Of a stretch of DNA of 64,000 nucleotides, positions 36,380-47,968 are shown one piece after another. The DNA lies in assembly GCA_022661535.1 (NCBI GenBank), contig JAKULF010000009.1, positions 1,488,001 through 1,552,000 on the forward strand. Reading direction: 5' to 3'. The first letter of the stretch is position 1, and each line of letters begins with the position of its first letter. A program made the translations under genes and the position numbers. Under the pieces are notes generated by a model, which saw only the letters and a program-made list of their open reading frames with translations, was not told where the DNA came from and searched no databases. Source of the stretch: Eutypa lata. Lineage: Eukaryota; Ascomycota; Sordariomycetes; Xylariales; Diatrypaceae.

Positions 36380-36820
36380 GTTCTCAATCCAACTTCAATA
36401 TATTATTGCGATTTGCGACAATTTGCAACGTAAATAAGGCTAACAGTGTCTTATTTATCCCATAGAGAACTAGTCAATAATCTAGCAACAAAACCAAAAA
36501 TAAGCCCAACAGTCTGCCTTGGCATTGAGGCCGGGGGTTGGTGGTGGCATCCAATAGAACATGCAGATTAACCAAATCATAGGTTACATTAGGTTGCCCA
36601 AAATGCAGTTGGGCTTAATCGTAGGTAGGCTGTACATTCAATTCCGCCCCGCTTACCAGAGTGTAACACAACCTTCTGCATGGCGGTGCTGTAGGATTCA
36701 TGCTGACTTGTATATTGCTGTCCAACGGAGTTATCCTGATAAAGACAAGGCATCCTTCCAAAATTCCATTCCATTACACTAAATCCCAAAATTTGCTATC
36801 AAGTGTACGGAACAGACAAA
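36380..36820. promoter_or_regulatory. Divergent promoter of SNF2 ATPase and NLR-like gene
   Basis: 441 bases between two divergent starts, with no coding content. Short enough that both promoters must overlap or share elements. No specific factor site was recognised. Confidence 0.5.
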
Positions 36821-39800
36821 ATGCCACTCGCAAGACCAAACCCAGCTTTAGAGTCTACTCGAAGAATAATTCGTGAGGCGTTTGAAGACTTGGGGGCGAC
36901 AATATCGCCTGCTGACTCTCGAAACCTTGAAGCCACAACGATAGAAAGTGTTCAAAAAGCGGCAAGGGACATTGAGAACCAATTGGCAGCGAGGTCATCA
37001 CTTCGCAATATGCGGCGTTTAATGCCTCTATTCAGTGGACTTGAGCATTATTCTAAGTCAATTGAGGTTGCTTGTAACGGGACCCCTTATCTTCCTTGGC
37101 TTTGGGCCCCTATCAAACTTATCCTTAAGGTGGGTTTAAGCTCCCCCAATATTCTTCTCTTCTCAAAAGCCGCCAGGGGCTTTGTTAATGTGCCACATAA
37201 TATAGATCGCATCCGACTATGTGGAGTCGTTTGATCGAGTCATCAAAGCCTACTCTCAGATTGGCGAATACCTCACAAGATTCCAACTTCTCAATTCAGC
37301 GTTTACCGAAAATGTCCACTTTCAGCATAGTCTAGGAATGTTTTATGCCGACATCCTTCAATTTCATAAACAGGCGTATAAGCTTTTTCGAAAACCCTGT
37401 ATGTTAGAATTAAACCTTTTCAAATACGGTTTACTGATCATGTTAGGCTGGAAGATACTATTCGTGACATCTTGGGGTCGGTTCCAGCGCCGGTTCGATA
37501 ACATACTAGACGACCTGAAACACCACGGAGATCTAATAGACAAGGAGGCTAATGCTCTCGATATCGCGGAAGCACGCGACGCTAGGCAGAAGATCGAAGC
37601 GTGGAGAGAAGACAGTCTTGCGAAGCTCAATCAATATTACAAGGAGCAGAACGTCAACCAACTTCGGGCTATTTTGACCTGGCTGCGATTGAATGATTCT
37701 GAACAACTTGTAATTTTCGAGAAGGTTGCTACTGAGGGTTCAAAGCATCCTGGAACTGTAAGTAATATTTTGTACTTCCCCTGTATTTTCTAGTTCAGGA
37801 GTGTTATCTATGAACCTCACGTATCTTTGCTAAACTCTAAGCATGGTAGTGCGGTTGGGTGCTTAAAAACAACATCCTCTCATCGTGGCTTCGAAATACT
37901 TCAGAAACCCCTTTTGTTTGGCTTTGTGGTAATCCTGGAAGCGGAAAAAGCGTAATTGCTGGGCAAATCATCAACTTCCTGAAACATTCACCCAAGTCTC
38001 TCGCCATAACGCACTTTTGCACCTACTCATACTCGTCATCTATACAATATGATAACATTCTTCGCTCACTATTATGGCAAGCACTTCGCCAGGATGATGA
38101 TACGATTGCGTATATCTACTGGGAGTTTGTTGTCAATCGGAAAACAGCTAGTGTGTCAACCTTGGAAAGTTTACTCAAAACAGTGCTATCATCTCTTTTA
38201 GGCAATCCTGGCAATAAGTGCTCAATCCATATAGTATTGGACGGTTTAGACGAGATGGAGAACGAAAACCAACGGCAGTTAGCTACGATGCTCGGCAAAG
38301 TCGTCACTAGATCCCGTACGCAAGAAAATTCTTGCAAAGTCTTAGTTTCGTCTCGGAGCTCAACGGTCTTGAAGAAGTTCCTACGGAAACCAGCAACAGT
38401 TTCGCTAAGTGAAGAGAGAACAAACATGGAAGATTCGATTTGCACATACGCTAAACAACGACTCGCAGCCAACCATCACCGCTTAGCACAGCATGGCCTC
38501 TGCGGTGAGGACTTGGACAACATGAGCAATCGCATTGTTCAGAAAGCTGACGGTATGTATTAACACTACGTGGTGTTACAATGGAGACTAAGTGCTGCCT
38601 AGGCATGTTCCTCTGGGCTCGTCTAGTGCTAGACTATTTGGCGACAAATATCTTCCTCAGTCGTTCCGAGATAGTAGCTGCTGTTGATATCCTCCCGCGG
38701 GAACTAAGCAAATTGTGAGTCTTTGTCCTGCTATAGCTGGAAATGCTGCTCACAGTTTTTAGCTACGACAAGATGTTATCGAACATCATCTCTCACTTTG
38801 ATTCCCGGTCGATGGAACGGGTACGCTGCATTCTTGGTTGGATAGCTTTCTCAAAACGCCCACTTAAGAAATTTGAGCTTCTGTGTGCACTAGCGCTTAG
38901 CGCAGGTGACCCCTTTGTAGAGGACCCGGTTCCATCTTACGTACTTGACTTCTGCGCACCCCTAGTCGAGGAACGCCCGGACACCAGCCTATCATTCATC
39001 CATGTTTCTGTCAGAGAGTTAGTATACTGCCCCTGCTTAAGATAAGAGCTAAATCCCCCCTTAGTTATCTTCAAGGAGAACAGAGCAAGGTTTCTATAGG
39101 GGAAGACCAAGCAACCATGGAGCAGACCATTGCCTGTGTAGCATGCCTGATTTCAGGTATCGAGATATTTCGTCCGGAATATTATTCACCAATCTGTGAT
39201 ATCCGAGTAGTGAAAGGGCTACATGGCCTCCACCTGTATTCAAACGAATACTGGATAGACTATGCATTGGCTGTCTTCCGACCGGGAAGTCTACTTAACC
39301 AGTCTCCAAAACTGACTTCTCTCCTCGGCGACCTATCCCAGCGTTTCCAACTACTTGCAGTTATATATTCTGAAGCCGACGCAGACGAGACCAGTTGGAC
39401 AAAAGATAGCCTTGCTCTCATGGAGCCCTATAAAGGGATATACGATCATGTGAGAGCTACATTGTCTATGAGGGAGCAAAGAAGGCCTAAAATCGAGTTG
39501 AATATGACAGGTGGGTGGGTCTTATGCCTTCTAGTTAAATTCTATCTGACATAAGGGCCACGATAGAGGAATGTAAAGACGAATTGAAGCAGGTCACAAA
39601 TCTCGACGGAATTCTTCGGAATTATCAAACTACGCTTACGAAGCTATTCGCTACCCAGGAAGTTCCCGGTGTTTCTCACGAGGAACTTGAGGTATTCAAG
39701 AGAGACTTTCGAAGTTGTGCATACACATGTCGTTTAGCTCTATGCCCGCGAGCTTCTATCGGTTTCGAGACTGATGGTATGAGAGTGGAACATGAGGACA

Positions 39801-40138
39801 GCCACAGTCAGGGTATTGATTGTACATATCCCGACTGCCACTATCCTCCATTTATGTCAATTCGAGCATTCAAAGCCCATGAAGTCAAGTGTCACCGGCC
39901 TATCCCTGCTAAACGGAAGTTACGGAGGATATCGCAACATACATTGGAAAAGGAAGAGAATCAAGGGCACCAGGAACGACCAAAAGGCGACCCTTTCAAA
40001 GATATAAACACCCTGGATAAACACTATCAAGCGGATCAAATGGCTGTCGATACTATATCAAAAATGGATAAATACTCTTCCACTCTTTGGAGCTGGGAGA
40101 ATAATATTGATCTAGGGGCTAGGGGTATACAGCTTTAG
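36821..40138 (+). CDS. NACHT-domain NLR-like (STAND) protein with C-terminal zinc finger
   Basis: Fungal STAND NTPase of the kind linked to non-self recognition and cell death. Exons 36821-37129, 37206-37757, 37850-38552, 38603-38714, 38763-39017, 39065-39514 (or 39510), 39556 (or 39567)-40138; about 982-987 aa. The N-terminal helical domain (about 80-280, WLWAPIKLILK to LRLND) resembles the fungal STAND N-terminal DUF7708 type. NACHT follows: Walker A GNPGSGKS at 314-321 and Walker B HIVLDGLDE at 414-422. A winged-helix-like section contains KRPLKKFELLCALAL and FIHVSVRDYL. Instead of WD40, ankyrin or TPR repeats, the C-terminus has a single Cys/His finger (CTYPDCHYPPF...HEVKCH). The last intron has two equally good border pairs. 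Divergent from the SNF2 gene. Confidence 0.9.
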
Positions 40139-40158
40139 GGCTTATACAGCTTAGGGCT
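40126..40158 (+). repeat. Abutting direct repeat across the NLR stop codon
   Basis: TATACAGCTTTAGGGCT (40126-40142) is followed at once by TATACAGCTTAGGGCT (40143-40158), the same sequence less one T. The NLR stop codon lies inside the first copy. Confidence 0.7.
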
Positions 40159-41044
40159 GTCACATAGAAAGCCTTCGGCTTTCTGACATCTATAAGATGC
40201 AAACCTGCCCCTTTATACTTAGATTTCTTCCATACATATACATGCTTTTCCGTACCATATAAACATCAATACATTTAGCTTATGCGTATCATTCATCAAT
40301 AAGCTCGCCCGGGCTTACTGCTCCGGTTCAATATACTGCCATTTACTTTATAACAGGCCATTTTCTTTAAAAGGTTATCTGTCAGCAGCTAGGAGATTAA
40401 GATGTACTGTGATAGTGGTTTTTCATTGCATTGTTTTCCAAGGAGTCAAAGGGGTTCAAGGGGCTCTAAGGACCTTAGGTATTAATAGCGTGGTAGCGAC
40501 AAGGTGTATGTATGCTATATTTAGCCGGAGGTCCCTGACTTAGATACAAATACAGAACCAAGTGTTACGGACTAGAACGGGAGACGTGCCACGTAATTCC
40601 AAACACGACGGAATAGGAGAAAATAACAAGTTTTAGAATGGAAGGTGCAGCTGTAGGCGGCAGACCTTCAAGCTATCTATAGACAGTGGTGGAATGGATG
40701 CTTTAGGGATCCCTCCTAGCAACCTGGCATTCACCAGTGCAAATAATTTCCTATTGTTCTGACCTGTACGTACCACCTAGCTAGATCGTAACAGTTTAGA
40801 AGGGTTGTATTTTACCTGCTCTTTTGCCGCCGAAGTTTTTAAGGACCTTATAGGACTTTGTAATGTTAAACTAAAATGGTTGGTTCCATTAAAGGGGACA
40901 GAGTTTAATTACATACTTGCCTAGGTGTAAATATTTCTAGTAGAGAACTAGGTTAAGCATTAATTCTAGACCTCTCACGGTTTATGAGCATTTACACGCT
41001 CAAAGAAAACTTTTTACAAAGATGGGACCCAGATCATCTACTAC
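40139..41044. other. Intergenic, convergent 3' ends
   Basis: About 900 bases between the NLR-like gene and the DUF3632-like gene. Apart from the repeat and hairpin at its left end, nothing recognisable. Confidence 0.5.
40158..40188. repeat. Stem-loop just downstream of the NLR stop
   Basis: AGAAAGCC-TTC-GGCTTTCT, an 8-bp perfect stem, extended by TGTC/GACA across a 4-base bulge. It lies 20-50 bases after the stop codon and so inside the 3' untranslated region. Function unknown. Confidence 0.6.
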
Positions 41045-42142
41045 CTATTCTACTCCAAACACATCTGGCCACAGCTGAACCATTCTGTCATAAGCAATCC
41101 TTGCCTTGGTCTTGAGCTCCCATTGGGCATCTTCCGAACTTGTGTCTGCAATCTTCTCCAACTCCACGGCCCATGCCTTCCAAGTCTCTGAGGTTCGAGG
41201 AGTCACCCATTTCTGGGTGGGGGACTTGATCTCCTCGACGATAACGTGACCGGCAACGAGAATGTACTGGGCCGCAACAGCCACCCGACACTGCCAGCCC
41301 ATTATTTCTTTGAGATCACAGTCTCTGGCGGGATTGGGCTGTCTTAGGCCGTCTTCCAAGTCACGAAACACCCAGCTAAGCTCGGGCACGCCAAGCACGC
41401 CGAGATCTAGGAGCCTCGCCATGAAGCCGGCAGCGCTTAGCCACTTGTTGCACCAGTCTTTATACTCTTCCTCGCTCTGACCTCCATAGGAGCCATTGAC
41501 TGTATAAACAGGGCACGAGGTGGTCAGACTGAATCCCTGGACTATAGTAGGAATCGACGAGGATAGTGAGGTGCCACTTACCTTTAAACTGGTCCCACAG
41601 TTGGCGTGCAGTACCCGAAGCTATGTCGTTGTCAAATGGAAGCTGTGGATCCTATACTAGATATAAGCTTCTTGAGCGGGAGTTGGTTCGCATGAACGGT
41701 ATACCTTTGGGTCAAAAGACTGGGACGTAGGCTTTTTAAATCCTGCCACAAACTCGGCCAGCCGTCTATGTTTCACGCTATCGGGGGGAAACATCGACGC
41801 CATTTCCCAGGAGTATTGACACAGGGGGTCGACGAGGCTGGAGCCATTTTTGGGGAGATTCCTCAGGTACCACCCGTCCTTGCTCTCCGTATCCAAATAT
41901 GTGCTGCGGAAGTAGCTTTGGTATTCTGCGACGGCTCGGCTTGCGGCTTCCAAGTCGTCGTACGGGGCTTTGAGAAGGGCACGAATGACGTCGAGAAGCT
42001 TGATAGTAGTGGCATTCATGACAGGGTCTATTTCTGGTAGGATGTCTTCTTCGATCCACGTCTCCCATGGAGCCTTGGCTGCCGAAGCCGCCTCGATATC
42101 ATGGTTGGTGACCGTTTGTATATTTTGCGTAGAGGAATTCAT
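41045..42142 (-). CDS. DUF3632-like fungal protein
   Basis: 320 aa in three exons: 42142-41705, 41651-41582, 41499-41045. The ATG at 42142 is the first true one in frame. Mostly helical, soluble, no signal peptide or membrane segment. The layout (a negatively charged N-terminal helix region, YxDLEAASRAVAEYQ-like helix, then a Trp-rich C-terminal half with WCNKWLSAAGFMARLLDLG) resembles the DUF3632 family, which occurs only in filamentous ascomycetes and has no known function. Family assignment is moderately sure. Confidence 0.75.
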
Positions 42143-43506
42143 GGGAGACAGTGTTGCCAACGGTCCGCGTAAGTCATAATAGAATTGACTTATTTGATTT
42201 AGACGATTCGATGTTCACTTTCTTTATCAGGTAACGTAGAAGAGTTGATTGGTATAGCATATATATCTTAATTTTTATCGTCGACCTCGTCGATGGCTCG
42301 GTTTGGGCGGCTTTGTGGCAACCAAAGTACTTCTTGGATTCAAAACAACTCCAAGGGATTCTGGTTATTTAATCAAACTTAACAAGACTCTCACAATTAT
42401 ATACTGACCCTTTTAACATTTAATCAAAAATATACTCGTCCTTTTTAAGGTAGCTGGAGAGACGAAGGATGAAGCCTGCCCTTTTAGGTAATGTGGATAA
42501 ACCCCCACTAACCCGGTCGTGGCCCGGCAACCAACGCTTATCAATAAACTAAACATCAACATCCAGCCCCCAGCCAGCCGCCTCGATAATAGGCTTGGCA
42601 AAGAAGCTGTGTCGATAATTAATCAGGTCCTCGGAATCCAAGGTCCTCGAGTAAAAGTGACAGTTCGTAGTTAAATTCATTGTCTAAGACATGATTTTAT
42701 CTCAGCTCAAGTCTTCGCCATTCTAACTTCTGAGACTTCATCGCCTATCATATGACTTCATAGTTGCCAGTACAGGGCATTTGTTCAAGCTAAACCAACC
42801 CACTGACATCACCGATCATCATCGCATTTATTTTATTATCTTCGGCCTTGAGATCCTATTATCAAAGCTCACCCGTCCAGATTTAACAAGCCTATTCCTG
42901 CTAAATTCTGCTTCAATACTTACACAAACACGAAGCAGAAACAGTCACTTGAATCTATACCGAAAGTAGGACAGCAGCGCCTAGCTAACAAGCTTTAATT
43001 AAGGTTGGAAGCTTATTATCCTGTCAGACGTCGCAGTCATTGCGCGCCAAACTTAAAATTGGGTGCTCGTGACCATAAGCCACTACAACACCACCACATC
43101 ATATCGCCGAGCGATCTAGTTATTCCTTCGTCGCATACGTTGCAACTTTATCAAGTACGACTAAGCCACATATCTAGATCAACGAGGTGGATTCACAACA
43201 TCACCTCATCACCAGTGTATTTGAGTTGCGGAATTCGATCGCTGTGCATTCTTGTCGTCCTGGGGTTTCTACTTCATTGTAGTTACCCAAGTGACGTCGA
43301 CGTTTATCTCCCCACCAAATCTTATCCTACCTACCTATTGTTTCAGCAACAAAAGACGAACGGACAAACAAACAATCACGTTTCTTGCGAACCCCACACA
43401 ATCCGATTTTAGTTTCTTTTGTGTTTCGACCGGATCCATTCAACGCCTTTGTGGTTAATCTGGCATGCCTTTCTTTGCGCCGAAGCACATCTTTGTCTGA
43501 GCCATC
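42143..43506. other. Intergenic and long leader of the 614-aa protein gene
   Basis: About 1.36 kb. No supported gene. The right half (42800-43506) is pyrimidine-rich with several short upstream open frames and probably includes a long 5' untranslated leader. Confidence 0.5.
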
Positions 43507-45351
43507 ATGTCGTTCGGTCCGCAGGTTGTCATGCCCGGCGCATTCCATTTCGAAGCATCGAACGATAACGTTGCTCCTTCTGGCGTCCATCCAGGGATTT
43601 TCCGACAACCCGTATCCCCGAGTCCCTCGACCTCTGTATACTTAGGAAGATCTACCGGGAGTTTATACTCAGACCCTTCTACGCCCGCCCAGAACGTGAA
43701 GAGGAAGCGGCAGGCAGCTAGGGAATCGACGCCGTTAACCGACTGGACTATCGCAGACGGGCCCGGCTCAAATCCATACAACATGGCGGAAGGGCGGAAA
43801 CCCGATCTGGGTAGCAGGAAGATCAGCGGTGGCAAGAGAAGATACGTTTTAGCTGGTCAAATCAACACTCCGAGTGGCGGAGCAACAAAGGAGCTCGGCG
43901 ACAACATGGAAGATAGTGTATATTCCGACATCGATTACAGACGCGCGCTAGGATCGAAACGGTCGTACGCCGAACTCGATTCGCACTTATATAAACACAC
44001 AACAGACTCTATCAACGGGAGACAACCCGGATGGAGCACTTTCGCGATACAGACCATAGGAGGCGTTGTCGGGAAGGTATGGGAATTCTGCAGGACTGGG
44101 GCGTTCCGGGGATTCTACGCGGGCGGGGGCAAGGGCTACGAGATGGAGCCCCCGTCGCCGTCTGAGCAACACCCACAGCAACATCAGCAACAGTCGATAT
44201 CGAGGCCGAGCGGAGGCCAAGTCTGGTGCAACGAGCACGACATCCCGACCCTCCCGAGCTACGATTCTCCTTCGTTCCCGCAGTCCGACTACTCACCTTA
44301 CTACTACGAGCGCGAGACACCCCAAGAGTCACTCACTCCCCCGCAGCCGTCGGCCAAGCGACGCCAGATTAACGATGGAGCTTCTACTAGGGATGAGATC
44401 CGGCGGAACTGGGTTGTCGTGAACGAGCCCGCATCCGCCGCCGACGAGAAGAAGCAGCAGCAGCGCCGTCAATCTAGCTTCGTCTCCCGCGTGCCGACTG
44501 GTTCCTACAACCCGCAATACCAGCAGCAGCAGTATCAAAGACCATCCGTCTTCCCGCGTCGCAGCAATCTAGGCAGCAGACCCATCATCAACCGCCTCGA
44601 TCCGCCACGGTTCAACAACCGCCGCGCATCGAGCCGCGCCAGCGTCGCCGGAAGCGCATCGTCGGCGACACCGCGTGATTATGAGCCCGCGAGCTACGCG
44701 TCGCCTCGCTCGTCGGCATCAGCAGCGCCGGTGGCGGCAGCGGCCGCTACGCCCCCAACTCTATCGTATCATCATGATCACCATCGTGATCACGACGACC
44801 ACCACCACCACCGCAGCCCCAGTCGGATACCAGTCCCGATGTCGCACGGCGGCGGCTCGCGGCCGCAAACGCCCAGCAGCGCCGGCCATCGCAGCGCGTA
44901 CTCGCCAGCCTCGCGCATCGCGAGTCCGAGCCCGAGTAGTCCATACGCAAGGACGAAGGGCGGCAGTAGCAGCCACCGGAGGGCGCAGAGCACGGCATCG
45001 GTAGCGTCGACGGCGTCAGCGTCAGTGGCGACGGTACCCAGCAATACACACAACAACAGAACACCAGGAGGGGGGGTAGGGCCAATACGAGGGAAGCGCG
45101 ACTCGACAGCAGCAGCAGCAGCGAAGACGCTGGATCTTAAGGAGAACAGCCCGCGGCTGGATCGGGAGGCCAAGAAGCTGGCGGCGCAGCGACGGCAGGC
45201 GGAACGCGAGGCCGACTTGCGTATCAATGATTTCAATGCGCGTCTGCGTGAGATGATCCGCCAGGGCAAGGAGGCGCTTGGCACGAGTGTTGAGGTTGAT
45301 CTCATGGATGGGAATGGGGATGGGGAGAGGGATCCCTGGGAGGACGATTAG
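43507..45351 (+). CDS. Conserved, largely disordered protein of unknown function
   Basis: Intronless, 614 aa. Low-complexity segments dominate: Gln runs, Ser/Pro/Ala-rich stretches and a His/Asp run (HHDHHRDHDDHHHH) at about 420-435. Two ordered islands stand out. One, at about 180-215, reads GWSTFAIQTIGGVVGKVWEFCR then FRGFYAGGGKGYEM. The other is a C-terminal charged helix (about 550-595, LDREAKKLAAQRRQ to MIRQGKEALG). KRKR and KRR clusters would allow nuclear import. I do not recognise a characterised homologue. The start at 43507 gives the longest frame and follows a plausible leader. Confidence 0.8.
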   Translation: MSFGPQVVMPGAFHFEASNDNVAPSGVHPGIFRQPVSPSPSTSVYLGRSTGSLYSDPSTPAQNVKRKRQAARESTPLTDWTIADGPGSNPYNMAEGRKPDLGSRKISGGKRRYVLAGQINTPSGGATKELGDNMEDSVYSDIDYRRALGSKRSYAELDSHLYKHTTDSINGRQPGWSTFAIQTIGGVVGKVWEFCRTGAFRGFYAGGGKGYEMEPPSPSEQHPQQHQQQSISRPSGGQVWCNEHDIPTLPSYDSPSFPQSDYSPYYYERETPQESLTPPQPSAKRRQINDGASTRDEIRRNWVVVNEPASAADEKKQQQRRQSSFVSRVPTGSYNPQYQQQQYQRPSVFPRRSNLGSRPIINRLDPPRFNNRRASSRASVAGSASSATPRDYEPASYASPRSSASAAPVAAAAATPPTLSYHHDHHRDHDDHHHHRSPSRIPVPMSHGGGSRPQTPSSAGHRSAYSPASRIASPSPSSPYARTKGGSSSHRRAQSTASVASTASASVATVPSNTHNNRTPGGGVGPIRGKRDSTAAAAAKTLDLKENSPRLDREAKKLAAQRRQAEREADLRINDFNARLREMIRQGKEALGTSVEVDLMDGNGDGERDPWEDD

Positions 45352-46177
45352 GACCTACATGCTTACTTAAGTATCTGCAAGGCCTACTCTATTACTACGC
45401 AGCAGAAAGGCTGTCGGGTAGTTACCGATGACTACTTGTTAATTGTGTACTTGATGGATACAAAATAGGTGTGTTCATATCCCTTGGTACGATAAGAAGG
45501 ATGGTGTACGTATCGTTCGGGAGCCTGGTTGCTTTATGGCGTTTGAAGTTTCAACTCGACTGGACTGGACTACACTGAGCTGAGCTGGGCTGAACTTGAT
45601 ACCAAGAGCGCTTGTTCGCTCTCTTCCATCTTTCAGAGGAGTTGGCTTTGGTGTTAAAGCGATGTTTATAATTTGTACGAAGTTTATAATGATGAATAAT
45701 GAAAGTCAGGTTTTCAGCTATACGTTCACGGTTGAGTGCTTAGAGTTACTTACGGTTTTGATTTTGGCTGAACCTGAAAAATGATACCAGCTTCGCTAGC
45801 TAATGACAAAGGAGCCATGAAAACTGCTTGGGTATTGAAATACATAAAGAATTGGATATCAATGCCTGTATAAGCCATGTATAGGACACCAATTCTAGTA
45901 CAAGAAAAGGGCATGTTCAACTCCTTTTTCTTTTGAATCTTGCTCTATGGTGGTAAACAGTAGCATTGTGCTTACCGTATGTGTCCACAAAGGGGAGATT
46001 GTTGCAAAAGACCGGTTCACCATTCATTGTGCTTGGTCTTTTAATAAAATTAATATACCATAGATAAAGCCATTACTATATTAGAAATACTGTTCATTTT
46101 ATAAATACTAAGTCCTAATCAGCATTTTACAATCAGAAGTAAAGCAAAGCAAAGCCTTAAGAAATCCAAACTGCACA
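45352..46177. other. Intergenic
   Basis: About 830 bases; contains a short CTGAGCTGAGCTGGGCTGA low-complexity run near 45580 and otherwise nothing recognisable. The right end is the promoter of the F-box gene. Confidence 0.5.
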
Positions 46178-47968
46178 ATGAATAGTCTTCAGTCCTTCCC
46201 AACAGAGCTTCTGCTCATGATTTTCCAACATCTTGTCCCTGAGCCTCTGCCCACTAAACCGACACCCAATCTCCTAGACGACGAATATATCCAGCGACGG
46301 AATGCGCTCCTTGATCTCTGCCTGGTCTCCGAAAGGTTTTCCCATATTGCGCAACCCCTACTCCACCACAATATCACGATCACTGATGGAGCACAGCTTG
46401 TTGCTCTCTTCCACACCTTTTGGAACAGCCCCGACTTTCGTCGGTACCCGCGAGCCTTCGCTTGCCCCATCCTTCTCGAGGACAGGGATGTCGTAAGTTC
46501 AACGGCGGATTGTTGGAACGCAAATGTCGACAAGCTGTCGAGAGATGTTTCGGACCCCCTGATCGCGCATTTCCTGAACACGGCTTATGTAGAACTACGC
46601 CACGTTGAAGAAGAGGAGTCGATTCCCGAAGCCGATGGTGTGGTTCCAATGGAACTAGATGGGGAGGGAAACCAGGAACAAGATTATCCCTTATTTCGGT
46701 TTAAAAGACAGTTTCTGCCCCAGATTCTCGTGTCTACTATTTTGGGATTGCTGAACCGTGTTGAAGATGTTCTCCTACGACAGTATCCGCGGGATCAGCA
46801 CGATATGGGACACTATTTGCAGAGTCTTTCTAGTTTTACGAAGGATGCAGATATGGCTTCAGAGACGGCGACGTTGCCTAGCTCGTTTCTATCGACGGCT
46901 AGGTCTATTCGACTACAGGACCACGACGCGCCGCTAAGCCTTAATGGGATCTGCCCGGCAAGTGTCCCATTCTGGGAGTTTGGCAACGTTACGAAGTTCG
47001 AAGTCCACCATGATAACTGGGCGAATAGTCAATTGCTAGAGCTCCTATCAAGACAGCCTGCGACACCCCGCGATGCCACCCACAAGCAGAAAATAGTCGA
47101 GGGTCTTCGTCGCCTCGAGGAGTTGCAGTTCTGTCAGAGCGCTTCTTCCCCCTGCCATATATATGACCTCCTCAGCTATTGTTCCAACCTGCGGTCCTTC
47201 CACCTGAGTTTCCGCGAGTACGCTTATGGAAGACCAGAAAACCCAGATTGGCACGTGCGGACTATTCAAGAAACACTCTTGCAAGCTACCACGAAGCTCG
47301 AGACGCTCCATCTCGACATCCTGTCAGATACGGAGTTCTACACCACGCCCATGAGCACGTTTGAAGACGTCGTCGAAATAGTAGAATGTCTCCCTAGGTT
47401 TCAGAACCTGAAGTACCTTACCATCGACAGCACGAAGTTGCTAGGGTTCACATACGATGAGGATCCATCGCAGTTCGACTGGCCCCATCCGACAGACTTC
47501 GTTCCTCTGTACCAGGAAGTTCCCCTCACCGCCATGCTGCCCTCGAGTTTGGAGCGGCTCGTGCTCCTCAACAAGCTGACGAGTATTCAAGTGATTATGA
47601 TGGTCGACCCCGTGACACTAATGCGGAAATACTTCCCCACCGACGACGTAGATATGGTGGTCAACGGTGGTGAGGATATTCTAGTGGGTCCCTTGCTCCA
47701 GTTTGCGAGAGACTGTCGAAGAGAACACCCTAACCTCGGGAGCATCACACTGAGAACTTCTTACATCCAGGGAACCGAACTAGTCCGCACATTTGGTGAA
47801 GAGAGCGGTGCTAAGTGCGCGCTGGGCGAAGGCATAATGCAGGCCACATATAATGGAGTTAAAGTGGCGTTCGAAAGAGTCGGAGTCGACTTTAACCTAG
47901 AATGGGTCGAGACAGTCCGGCCGCTGTCGATGTACGGGACTGAAGAAGTTATGTTCGATCTGTATTAG
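46178..47968 (+). CDS. F-box protein
   Basis: Intronless, 596 aa. The N-terminal F-box (residues about 5-60) reads LQSFPTELLLMIFQHLVP, then a second helix LCLVSERFSHIAQPLLHH, the normal shape for binding Skp1 in an SCF ubiquitin ligase. The rest has spaced Leu-rich segments (RRLEELQFC, NLRSFHLSF, LETLHLDIL, NLKYLTIDS) consistent with degenerate leucine-rich repeats that would recruit substrate. Substrate unknown. No neighbour suggests a pathway. Confidence 0.88.
   Translation: MNSLQSFPTELLLMIFQHLVPEPLPTKPTPNLLDDEYIQRRNALLDLCLVSERFSHIAQPLLHHNITITDGAQLVALFHTFWNSPDFRRYPRAFACPILLEDRDVVSSTADCWNANVDKLSRDVSDPLIAHFLNTAYVELRHVEEEESIPEADGVVPMELDGEGNQEQDYPLFRFKRQFLPQILVSTILGLLNRVEDVLLRQYPRDQHDMGHYLQSLSSFTKDADMASETATLPSSFLSTARSIRLQDHDAPLSLNGICPASVPFWEFGNVTKFEVHHDNWANSQLLELLSRQPATPRDATHKQKIVEGLRRLEELQFCQSASSPCHIYDLLSYCSNLRSFHLSFREYAYGRPENPDWHVRTIQETLLQATTKLETLHLDILSDTEFYTTPMSTFEDVVEIVECLPRFQNLKYLTIDSTKLLGFTYDEDPSQFDWPHPTDFVPLYQEVPLTAMLPSSLERLVLLNKLTSIQVIMMVDPVTLMRKYFPTDDVDMVVNGGEDILVGPLLQFARDCRREHPNLGSITLRTSYIQGTELVRTFGEESGAKCALGEGIMQATYNGVKVAFERVGVDFNLEWVETVRPLSMYGTEEVMFDLY

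Noticed and set aside
44675..45305. Several open frames on both strands rich in Arg, Ala or Thr
   Set aside because: Shadows of low-complexity coding sequence of the 614-aa protein.
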